Positions 36,175 to 45,205 of a DNA stretch of 64,000 nucleotides are shown in pieces. The notes under the pieces are model-generated. The model saw nothing but the letters and a program-made list of their open reading frames with translations, made no database searches and was not told the origin of the DNA. This stretch comes from Typhlomys cinereus. Taxonomy: Eukaryota > Chordata > Mammalia > Rodentia > Platacanthomyidae. The DNA lies in assembly GCA_023101885.1 (NCBI GenBank), contig JALPQD010000404.1:1394470-1458469 (forward strand), in the 5' to 3' direction. A program made the translations under genes and the position numbers. The stretch's first letter is position 1, and each line of letters begins with the position of its first letter.

Positions 36175-36699
36175 GCCTGTATTGGGTGCATAAATGTTCA
36201 GTATTGTGAAGTCTTCCTGGTGAATTGTACCTGTGACTAAAATATTGTATCCATCTGTGTCTCTCATGATTTTTTTTTTGGTTTTAAGTCCACTTTGTCT
36301 GAAAGCATAATGGCTACCCCTGCCTGTTTCCTGGTTCCATTAGCCTCAAGATTTTGGACCCTTTCATTTTTACGATGTGCCTATCTTTTGTGGTGATATG
36401 AGTTTTCTGAAGGCAGCAGATTGATGGGTTGTGGTTTTTAATACAAGTTTGTAATATGTGTCCCTTGATCAGTGAGTTAATACCATTTAATTTTAATGTT
36501 ATAATGTTGAAATTATTTTTAATTCAGGACATTTTTTATGTTTAGTGGATTTTGTAAGCGTATTGTTTGACATTTATGTTTTGGTAGTATTATATTTCCC
36601 TTCTTCCTCCTGAATATGCTTGTTTTATCTTCAAGTTTGAGTATCATTTCTAGCATTTTTTGAAGGCCTGGTTTGGTAGACATGTATCCCTTCAAGTTG

Positions 36700-37930
36700 T
36701 CTTTGTACTGGAAAACTTTTCTTTCTCCCTCGATAATGACAGATAGTTTTGCCATGTATATCAGTCTGGGTTGGCATTTTTGCTCATTTAATATTTGAAG
36801 TACGTCTCTCCAAGCTTTTCTTGCTTTTACTGTTTCCATTGAGTAGTCATTTCTTATTTTAATAGGTTTACCTTTAAAATTGACTTGCTTTTATTCTCTT
36901 GAAGCTCTCAGCACCTTTTCTTTGTCTTGAATGTGGAGTGTTTTGACTATTATTTGCCATGGTCATTTTCTCTTTTGGTCATATCTGTTTGGAGTGCAAA
37001 ATGCCTCTTGTATTTGGATGGGCCTCTCATTCTTTAGTTGAGGTATGTTTTAATTGTTTTTTATTATTATTTTATTCAATTGTGTGTGTGTGTATGTGTG
37101 TGCATGTGTATGTATGTGCGTTTCTGTGTAGAACTGCGGACGATTTCGGGAACCACAATGGATGCCTCCACCTCCTCCTTGTTTACTCTGCCCTACCAGA
37201 ACCGGAAACTCAGGCCACCCCTGCTTCCGCTGGCATCTATACTTGGGATCTAGCATCCGAACTCAGGACTTTCTTCCTGCAAGGCAGAGGCTTAACCCCT
37301 GAGCCACCTCTCCAGCCCCAAGGGATGTTTTCATTTATGATAATTTGAAAAATTTCCTCAGGTGTGGTATTTTGGGATTGTTGCTCTGGTATTCCATGAA
37401 TGCGCATGTTAGGCTTCTTAAGGGTGTCCCATATCTCTTGAGTGCTCCTCTCAAGTATGTTTTTGGATTTAACAATCTCTTCCATTGAGCTAATTTATTC
37501 TCCCACTTTGTCTTCAAGATCGAAATTCTATTTTCTGCTAGTTAGTTCTGCTAATAATACTCTCTGTTGAGTTTTGTGTTGAGGATAACTTGTCTTTCAG
37601 TCCAATTTTAAACTCTGCCTGAGACTGTTTTAACTGCTCTATTCCTATTTTTGTTTCTTGAACTGTTTTTCTCAACTCCTCCAAGTGCCTGTTGTGTTCC
37701 TGTTCAAAGTGGTTGATGCGGTTGTTTAACTCCTCTCAGATTTCGTCTTTCATAGTATTAATCATGGTAATGATCATACTATGAAAGTTGTTATCTTGGG
37801 TCTGGCTTTCTTGACTATTTTCTGTGAAGTTGTTCTGGTTGGAATCCACCATTATGGGGTTAATTATTTCCGTGGGAGATTGGTCTCCTTGGGTTTTGTT
37901 TCTCATGGATCTGCACTTTGACTTGGGCAT
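36700..37930 (-). pseudogene. LINE-1 ORF1p of L1-E, interrupted by SINE S3
   Basis: It starts MPKSKCRSMRNKTQGDQSPT at 37930, the family N-terminus. A stop at 37736 (the codon after KDEI) breaks the coiled coil. The RRM region is near 37400 ([20 protein letters not shown]). SINE S3 (37052-37320) is inserted just after QLKN-equivalent sequence. The C-terminal domain follows at 36839-36700 ([20 protein letters not shown]). ORF1 and ORF2 are separated by a short non-coding spacer, as in the other copies. Confidence 0.88.
37052..37320 (-). mobile_element. SINE copy S3 with 11 bp target-site duplication, nested in L1-E ORF1
   Basis: AGGTATGTTTT (37041-37051) and AGGGATGTTTT (37321-37331) flank the SINE, with one mismatch; the other L1s here have AGGGATGTTTT. 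It is reverse orientation with the TG tract at 37081-37130 and the tRNA-like head at the right end (about 37255-37318). Confidence 0.93.
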
Positions 37931-38709
37931 TGTTGTTTCGTTTCTTAGGATCTTTCAGTTTCTGTGTGTTTTTCACTGAACTGATTTAGTTGGTATTATT
38001 ACACTTGCCAGTTATTACTAGTGCTTGCCTTGCATTGGGTACGTTTGTCTTTTTTTATTGTTATTTCCTAGATGAGGCTATTAGGCTGTTAGTACATCAG
38101 TCAAGTAAGGTTAAGTAGATAGAGGGTGAATATTAGTAATGTAGTGCACTTTTACAATTTAGTATCTTGGTGATATGTGAAGGTGAGTGGTGTAATTCCT
38201 GGAGTTGTATATGTTTTTAGAGTGGCTGTATGGAAAAGTTGATCTATAGCAATTAATACTAGAAAGGAACAGCAAGGTGAAAAAATGGAGGTTTACTTAT
38301 CTTTGGGCTGGATGTGAAGTATCTCTCCAATGTGATAGGATGATTGTAGAGGGCTTCAGCTGTATGGCCTTTGTCCCTTAGAGTTTTGCTTGAGTTTTCT
38401 TTGGGCTCTATTGAATTCTGAGTAGCATTGTGTCTTCCGTGGACCACGTGTATGGGTCCCTGGTGGGACGGAGAGGCAGAGGGGCTGATGTTGATGGCAG
38501 AATTCTTCACCTGGGACCTGGGACTTGGCTTAGTGTCCCACCTGAGCTCCAGGGATAGAGGAATGTGAGCAAGTCCTGTCCGGTTGGGTGAACAGGTGGG
38601 CAGGAGGAAGCAAGGGGTTGGGGCCTGGGGCATGGCCCAGGCCAGACCAGAGGCAGCCTGGGTGCCGCTGGGACACGGGACTATTTGGGGGGCTCAATTT
38701 CACCTAGTT

Positions 38710-39290
38710 ATACAAGCTCAAGGAGTAGATATATTTACTCCTTCTCTTCCCTCTTTCCCTCCTCCTTCCCTTCTGTCCTTCTGTTTCCCCATCACTTCCT
38801 CTCCCTCTTTCCTACTCCCCTCCTCTCTTTCGGTGTTTCCTCTCTGATCCCTCACACCCTCTTGTCCATCTGTTTATATAGGACCTGAAATTCCTTCTAA
38901 ATTGTCTACTCTAGTGAGGTTCAGACTTCTGTAGCAGACCAGTGGACCCCTTCTTGGGCCTTCCTCTAATATGGATACCTGTCTATACCTGTCTAACTCT
39001 TGCCTCTAAGATCCTACTACCTGAAACCATCTCCCTTGAGATTCCCACTAGTATATGAGGGCTTATTGACATGTAAGTCATTGTGCATGTCAGGAAAGCC
39101 CAAATCTCATTACAGTGAGTTTCTGGCTGCCACACCCCTGTCTCTAGACGAGTATCTTATGCAGTGGTGGCACTCCCGGTCCTTAGGCTCTTACAGTGTT
39201 AATGCCACCTTTCGTACAAGGTTTCCTGAGCTTTAGGATGCGGAGACATTTGGCTGGTTGAGTTCTGGGTGAGCATTGTATGGTCACTAG
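38710..39290 (-). mobile_element. Older-subfamily LINE-1 3' UTR fragment next to L1-E
   Basis: Reverse orientation. It begins TACAAGCTCAAGGAG (compare ATACAAGCTCAATAGG at 57509), followed by a C/T-rich tract (38745-38870) and diverged landmarks such as TTGCCTCTAAGATCCTACTA, CTTAGGCTCTTACAGTG and TTTAGGATGCGGAGACATTT. No coding part. L1-E is inserted at its tail. Confidence 0.7.
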
Positions 39291-39893
39291 TATTCTGTAT
39301 GTGTATGTTTCATTGAAATATAGGAGAAATACTTCACTACAATAAAGCACATCTTATGTGGTGACAGTTATGAAAATCATAACAATATGTATTTGGCAGA
39401 GTGGAATTCTATAGAAAAAATAAGTTTTCATAGTATACATTAGATATTTTAAATAATGCAAACTAACAAATAAATCAAAATGTTTCATCCAAATATCATC
39501 GTTAATATAATTTATTTGCATGGAATTTGGTTTCAAAATAAGTGAGTGATGTCACCTTCAAAAAATGTCATTAAATGCTATGGAATATCTTATAAAATAA
39601 TAGAAATTAAAAATAATGCATTTCCTTAGTAAAATAAAAGTTGATATGTTAATTACTTTGATAAAAATAAGTTAAAATGTTGAAAAGTATTTACAGAAAT
39701 TTTGACTATGTTCAAAATAAAAATATGTTATATCATTGTGCACATATTGTACTTCAAGTGAAAGTTCAGAATTAAAGCAAAAACATCAATACAAAAAGTG
39801 GGGAGGAATTGGGAAAGTGGGGAGTCAGTGACAAACACTCAATTTCTTTGTATAAAAGGAAACTTCCTAATAAAAAGAAATGTTGCACAAAGC

Positions 39894-40425
39894 TAAAATG
39901 TATCACTCTTTCTTTTTTTGTATTTCAGCATATTTTATTAAAATGTATTTTCTCTCAAATAAAGGATGCTTAAAATGATCAATATGACAGCACACAATCT
40001 CAGAACAATTTTGCCATCAGATTCCATGGCATACTTAGGCAATTTGCTTCCTACATCTTGACTATGTTTTTCCCTCTTTATATTTTTTAAATATTTATTT
40101 CTTTTTTCCACTCACACAAACTTGATAGGTACCCCATTCCCCTCCCTCCCTCCACCTCTTCCTGGTTCCCCTTGTTCCCTTTCCCTTTTCCCCTTCCTTT
40201 TCTCTCCTCCCTTTCTCTCATTGTCATTGTCCCCCCATCCCTAGAGCATCTTTTAGTGTGCATGTCAAACTTCCCTCTGGGTTCTTGTCTCTCATGAGGT
40301 ATAAGGACTCAATAGCATTGCCTAGAGTAGTTTTTGGTGTTCCCCTTCAGTATGGGAACACTATTGTGGCTGTTAATCCCTTGCCTCTAAGGATCCTAGT
40401 GCCTGTAAAATGTATCACTCTTTCT
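39894..40425 (-). mobile_element. LINE-1 3' UTR with a 3' transduction, perfect 20 bp target-site duplication
   Basis: TAAAATGTATCACTCTTTCT occurs at 39894-39913 and at 40406-40425. Read on the minus strand, the insert begins with L1 3' UTR (40405 down to about 40086), passes the usual L1 tail near 40100, then continues through about 165 bp of non-L1 sequence (40085-39920). That segment has AATAAA (complement at 39934-39939) about 14 nt before the terminal A run (39919-39914). This is the structure of a read-through 3' transduction. The matching place in the minus arm (about 57180) has no insert. Confidence 0.9.
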
Positions 40426-40672
40426 ATTTCCATGTATTAAAAGTTAAAATTAGTATGTTCTGCAGATCACCTGGGACCTGGGACGTGACCTAGGGGCCTT
40501 CCCCAGAGCCATAGTGGGTCCAGGGCAGAAGGGCAGGCTGTCTAGTTTGAGATTTTTAAAAAACTTCTAAAAGATGCTTTCCTGTGTAATTTTGTAGTCT
40601 TCTTGAATTTAATAATTACGCATAAATGATTCTTCAGAATCTAAACAAAACTGGAGAAAACTGTGGGCTTAA

Positions 40673-41020
40673 AAATAAATTCAGAGGTGGCTGGAGAGGT
40701 GGCTCAGGGGTTAAACCTCCGCCTTGCAGGCGGAAGGTCCTGAGTTCGGATCCCAGATCCCACGTATAAATGCCAGGCGGAAGCGGGGGCGGCCTGCGTT
40801 TCTGGTCCTGGTAGGGCGGAGCCTGTGAATCCCGGGTGGAGGAGGTGGAGGAGTCCATGGTGGTTCCCGAATTCGTCCGTGGTTCTACACACACAGACAT
40901 ACACACACAGACACACACACACAGACGCGCGCATATACACACACACATGCACACAGTTGAATAAATAATAATAATAATAAAATTTTTTAAAAACAATAAA
41001 TAAATAAATAAATTCAGAGG
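40673..41020 (+). mobile_element. SINE copy S4, complete, with perfect 15 bp target-site duplication
   Basis: AAATAAATTCAGAGG at 40673-40687 and 41006-41020. The element runs from GGCTGGAGAGGTGGCTCAGG (40689) through a tRNA-like head of about 70 bp, a GC-rich body with CpGs still present, a CA-rich tract (40889-40960) and an A-rich ATAAATAATAATAA tail. The anticodon-loop position reads CTTGCAG (TGC, an alanine anticodon) in a stem CCGCC/GGCGG-like context. The minus arm (about 57030) has the empty site. The best-preserved copy in the window, with the fewest CpG losses, so probably the youngest. Confidence 0.95.
40700..40753 (+). promoter_or_regulatory. RNA polymerase III internal promoter of SINE S4 (A and B boxes)
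   Basis: A box TGGCTCAGGGG at 40700-40710 fits TRGYNNARNNG. B box AGTTCGGATCC at 40743-40753 fits GGTTCGANTCC with two differences. The spacing of about 32 bp is normal for a tRNA-type promoter. Confidence 0.8.
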
Positions 41021-41128
41021 ACATTTTTTAATTCATATCATCATCTCAAAATGAGATGTATACTATAATAAGTTGGAGAGATGAACTTGGGTTCAAGAAA
41101 TGGAATGACGTGAATATAAAATGAATTT

Positions 41129-41268
41129 AAAAACTATTCGGGGGTAGGGGGCACTTGGAGAAAGGGAGGAGGGAAAGGAAGGGGACAAGGGGGAAGGGAG
41201 GGGTGGAGGGATGGAGGGGAATGGGGTACTTATCAACTTTGTATGAGTGGAAGAAATAAAAAAACTAT
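41129..41268 (+). mobile_element. Very short LINE-1 3' end (about 120 bp) with 9 bp target-site duplication
   Basis: AAAAACTAT at 41129-41137 and 41260-41268 flanks the purine-rich last part of an L1 3' UTR ending TTTGTATGAGTGGAAGAAAT. The minus arm reads straight through (TTTAAAAACTATCGCAAATA in reverse at about 56900), confirming the insertion. Confidence 0.9.
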
Positions 41269-41373
41269 CATAAATAAAAGAAACACATATAAAATGAGAG
41301 TACAAGATATCAGTGTCATTTAATTTCTACTTATATATACATATAACATGTCTATTTAATACATGTATTATAA

Positions 41374-41378
<5 letters not shown>

Positions 41379-41416
<38 letters not shown>
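41379..41416. repeat. (TA)n microsatellite
   Basis: About 18 TA units. The matching place in the minus arm has only a few TA steps, so it expanded after the duplication. Confidence 0.95.
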
Positions 41417-41418
<2 letters not shown>

Positions 41419-41584
41419 GTTTTGTGGATTTGGAATATGTCACTATAGATAGTTGATTCACTATGACCTGAAATAACAATGCAAAATATATTAGTAGATA
41501 GTAATTCCCAGAAATGGTGTGGCAGGAGACTTTAGATGGAAGGGAAAACAGGTGTGACTGACACTTGCATTCATGTTTGACCAG

Positions 41585-42512
41585 ATATGGACCAGTGTGT
41601 GAAGTGCCCATAAGGTCAGTATGCAAACACAGAGCAGAACAGCTGTATCCAGAAATCTGTCATTTTTTGGTCCTATGAAGACCCATTGGGGATGACACTC
41701 ACAGGTACAGCCCTGATTGTCTCTGCATTTAATGTTGCTGTTCTTGGAATTTTTGTGAAGCACCGAGAGACAGCTGTTGTCAAGGCCAAAAACCAGGCTC
41801 TCAGTTACATTCTGCTTATCAGTATCATCTTCTGTTTCCTCTGCTCCTTGCTCTTCATTGGCCATCCCAACACAAGCACCTGCATTTTGCAGCAACACAC
41901 ATTCGGGGTTCTGTTTACTGTGGCTCTTCCCACTGTCTTGGCCAAAACCATGACTGTACTTACAGCATTAATTTTTATCAGTCCAGGCAGAACAATTAGG
42001 TCATTAATGAAATTAAGAGCTCCCAATTTCGTCATTCCCCTCTGCACCCTAATCCAACTCTTCTCTATGGAACATGGTTTGGGACCTCTCTTCCCTTCAT
42101 TGATATGGATGTTCACTCTGAACATGGCCACATCATCATTGTGTGCAACAAAGGCTGAGTCATTGCCTTTCACTGTGTCCTGGAATATCTCTGTTCCTTG
42201 GTACTTTGGAGCTATATAATGGCTTTCTTATCCAAGGACTTGCCTGACACATTCAATGAAGCCATGTTCCTAACCTTCAGCATGCTGGTTTTCTGCAGTG
42301 TCTGGGTCACCTTCCTTCTTGTCTATTACAGCACCAAGTGGAAGGTCATGGTGGCTATGGAGGTCTTTTCTATCTTGGCTTCCAGTGCACGACTGCTAGG
42401 ATGCATCTTTGCCCCCAAGTGCTACATTATTTTGTTAAGGCAAGAAAGAAACTCTGTTCATCACATCAGACACAAAACAAATTGTAGAAACAAAAACTTG
42501 CTTTACAATTAG
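41585..42512 (+). pseudogene. Vmn2r-ps: Vomeronasal type-2 receptor pseudogene, exon 6 (seven-transmembrane domain)
   Basis: It begins after an AG acceptor (TTTGACCAG) with MDQCVKCP, then TAA at 41611-41613 where a Glu or Asp codon is expected, then GQYANTEQNSCIQKSVIF and SYEDPLGMTLTGTALIVSAF through TM1-TM3 (NQALSYILLISIIFCFLCSL, FIGHPNTSTCILQQHTFGVL). One base is missing at about 42060 (after TCCAACTC, relative to the minus copy), shifting the frame. The rest reads GHIIIVCNKG, TGA (42156-42158), [20 protein letters not shown], then [20 protein letters not shown] and the cytoplasmic end [18 protein letters not shown], stop at 42512. Three lesions in one exon make it a clear pseudogene. Confidence 0.96.
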
Positions 42513-42540
42513 TTTTTGCATTTCTAAAATTAAAGAGACA

Positions 42541-42856
42541 TCTTTAATCCAGCTTGCACTGTGCATGATATTTTATCTGATTCAATATGTTATTATATCT
42601 AATTATACTAAAATCTACTTCATTTGTTTTCCTTTTTGGATTCATTAGTGTTCGTATATTTTATCCTTCCTTGTACATGCTACTAATTTTTCTATTACTG
42701 AGTAAATTTCCTTATAAAATACTATTTATGATCACTTTTATTTGAATTGCTCTCATACTTTCTTAGAATATTTTCAATGTATATTGCAATAAATATTACT
42801 TTCTTTGTCGGTCAATGGTAACTAAAAACATCTCAAGACTTATTTATGTGGTTCTT

Positions 42857-42900
<44 letters not shown>

Positions 42901-44160
42901 TGTGTGTCTGTGTGTCTGTGTGTCTGTGTCTGTGTCTGTGTCTGTGTCTGTGTCTGTGAACTGTTTGTATGGGGGCACTTGGGACTTTGTATGTCCTGGT
43001 GGATTTGTAGTCAAATACTCTGCAGTTTCTTACATTTTACCATTAGATCTATTGGAGTTTTTATTTACGAATTTTGTCTCAGGAAAGTCTTCATGAATAT
43101 GGATTGAGCGATGTGATTTTCCATGTGCTTAAAAATAGGTATTTGGAAGATATAGTGTTTTCATGACTGCTTGGCAATTCAATAGTCATAGAATCTACTC
43201 TTGAGCCCATTCTTGGATTCTCCCCAGACTTCAATAGCCATCCAAGGTTTCCTTTGAAGATCCCATATAACATCCAAACCTAGAGGTTATCATGCCATTC
43301 ATGATACTATTGCACCAAAATGTGCTTCTCATCCAGTAGATCATGAAGCTCGCAGGATTTGTAGCTGGGTAAGTATCTTGAAGGCTTTTTCCATCCAGCA
43401 CCTTGCATAGTTCCTTCCTGTAGTCTGTCAGCTAGCCTGAAAGCAGTTAGCTTTTGGGTAATTTCCAGCTTTAAAACCACATTTTTAAATTTTAATTGAA
43501 GTTTTCTTTATTCTTCTTTATTCTTGGAGACATTCAAACACAAACAGCATGTTTGTTACACAGTTTCCTCTTCCAAAAACCTGTGTTATCACCTCTCCTC
43601 TTGTTCCATCCCCCTCCATTTCCCCACTCCAGCCATTCGTCTCCTACTCACATACCCCTTGGCATGTACCCATAGGTCTTCATGCCTCTAAGTGCCTGGG
43701 TGGAAAAATTCAGGAATGGAGAATCTTCTCTTCTCTTGTCCTGGACCTACAAAATAATATCATTCTAGGGGCTTCTGTGTATCTTGAGATTCTCATGTGA
43801 CTATTTTTACTGTACAGTAAATTACCATCAAATCATTGCTCATTTATACCCTTAAATAAAACAGACTCTCATCATTCACCCAAAATTCATCCCATTACCT
43901 TCAAAAACACCTGTGAGGAGTTTCTTACCTCCAAGCATGTGTGTGAAATATTATAGGAATTGGGTTATTCCATGGGGATGAAACATCCTAAGAGCTGGCT
44001 TAAATGGTCTCTGATCTTAAGTTCAGGACTGAATGAAAAGGGAAAAACAGTTTCAATGTAAAACCTATCATAGCCAGGAAGCCCTGGTAGTAGGAAAGTG
44101 AGGTTTCTGGTCACGCAGCCTCATCAGTCAGGATGAAGATGTAAAGGAATTCCAGCACTC
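42541..44160. other. Sequence 3' of the V2R pseudogene, with a TG/TGTGTC microsatellite
   Basis: No gene seen. 42860-42898 is (TG)n and 42899-42958 a (TGTGTC/TCTGTG)n run. 43530-43800 is C/T-rich and may be the 3' UTR of an unrecognised or very old L1, but I cannot support that. The frames through the microsatellite are chance. Confidence 0.4.
42858..42958. repeat. (TG)n-(TGTGTC)n compound microsatellite
   Basis: A pure TG run followed by TC-interrupted units, about 100 bp in all. Confidence 0.97.
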
Positions 44161-45205
44161 AGCCGAGTGTGCCATTTTTTTATTTTTTTTATTTTTTTTA
44201 GAGGTTGTATAATTTTTTTTATTAAAAATTTAATTATACATTTTAAAATTTTTTACCAGTTCCCTCCCTCCCCCCTCCTCCCCCCAAACCCCCTCCTCCC
44301 CCTCCCCTTCCCCCAGTGCCTCCCCCCCAATTCCCAGAAAGTCCTTTATTGTGTACGCCTAACTCTCCACTGGGTCCTCCTCTCCGATGACATATAAGGA
44401 CCCAGTGGCATTTCCATAAGCCCTTTCTCTTGTTCCCCTTAAGCATAAGATCACTACTATGGCTGTCAATCCCTTGCCTCCAGGGGTCTCGGTGCCCTTA
44501 ACAGATGCTAGACTTTATGAGGGCAACAGTGCGCTGGACATTGTGCAGGGCATGCAAAGTCCCATTATGATTGCTTTGGCCCCAACTATTGTTGAGAATC
44601 TTGCAAATCGTTGCTCCTCCCATCCTTTTGCTCTTACAATCTTACCGCCCCCTCTTCCGCAAATGTACCTGAGCTCCAGGATGGGGAGAGATTAGGCTGG
44701 CCTAGTTCTATGTGATTGATATAGAGTCTCTGAAGTTCTGGATTGTGGTTTGTTGATTTTCTTTTGCAGTTTTGCTGCTCCTGCAATTCCCTCCACTCCA
44801 TTCTGCTGGGCACTGTATGTCACCCCCTGGAAAGAGACAAAAAAGCTGTTAAACTGGAGTCTCGTTGTAATAGCACATTCAAGGGTAGATGTAATAAGAG
44901 TAGGAAACCTCACTGAGGGAGGGGTCCATCACGCTTTTGCAAAATGATTACTTTTTATCTGCTAGACTATATGCCCTCCCCTTCTGGTGAGATCAGGAAA
45001 GAACGTCTGTGAACTTAACCAGGTTTCTCATTACTTACTTGCAGACCTTGATGGAGGCCTATTTTCTCTGCTGTAACATGGTCCCCTCTCTCCTTGTTTC
45101 TGGTGTGGCCCTCCTAACCCATCTCCCTTGTTCATAATCCTTGCAATTACTGTGTTACATAGGTTTACTTTTGAGTGTCTCAATGTGGGCTGGGTGAGTT
45201 TGGTA

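Larger units (their letters stand above)
31717..36532 (-). pseudogene. LINE-1 ORF2p of L1-E, interrupted and mutated
   Basis: Minus strand from ATG at 36532 (third codon already a stop) to a C-terminus YSLIGGF with its stop at 31717. Motifs seen are EN (GHKMNLHIYRKVEI near 35830; the GDFN motif is altered to WEFQ near 36060), RT ([20 protein letters not shown] near 35030) and the catalytic box, which reads FAED (complement at 34063-34074) instead of FADD, a change in a catalytic aspartate. SINE S2 is inserted in the RT palm right at DAEKAFDK, and another L1 piece in the C-terminal part. Confidence 0.9.
30136..38709 (-). mobile_element. L1-E: near-full-length LINE-1 with perfect 16 bp target-site duplication and several nested insertions
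   Basis: TCAATTTCACCTAGTT occurs at 30136-30151 and again at 38694-38709, bounding an L1 read on the minus strand: 5' UTR (38693 down to 37931), ORF1 (37930-36700), ORF2 (36532-31717) and 3' UTR (31716-30152). Nested in it are an extra 3' UTR block (about 30682-31226), an L1 piece with its own duplication (32518-33134), SINE S2 (34366-34669) and SINE S3 (37052-37320). A 54 bp tandem duplication sits at 36067-36174. It lies between V2R exons 5 and 6, in the older L1 3' tail at 38710. Confidence 0.92.
39600..42540 (+). repeat. Inverted duplication, plus arm (V2R intron 5 end and exon 6)
   Basis: Homologous in reverse to about 57467-55690. Matching landmarks (plus arm / reverse of minus arm) are GTGAAAGTTCAGAAT (39760 / about 57330), AAACTTCCT.ATAAAAAGAAA (39861 / about 57225), GTGGGCTTAAAAATAAA (40663 / about 57030), ATGAATTTAAAAACTAT (41121 / about 56905), then exon 6. 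The plus arm is about 1.2 kb longer, because of three retro-insertions (39914-40405, 40688-41005, 41138-41259) and an expanded TA repeat. Confidence 0.88.
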
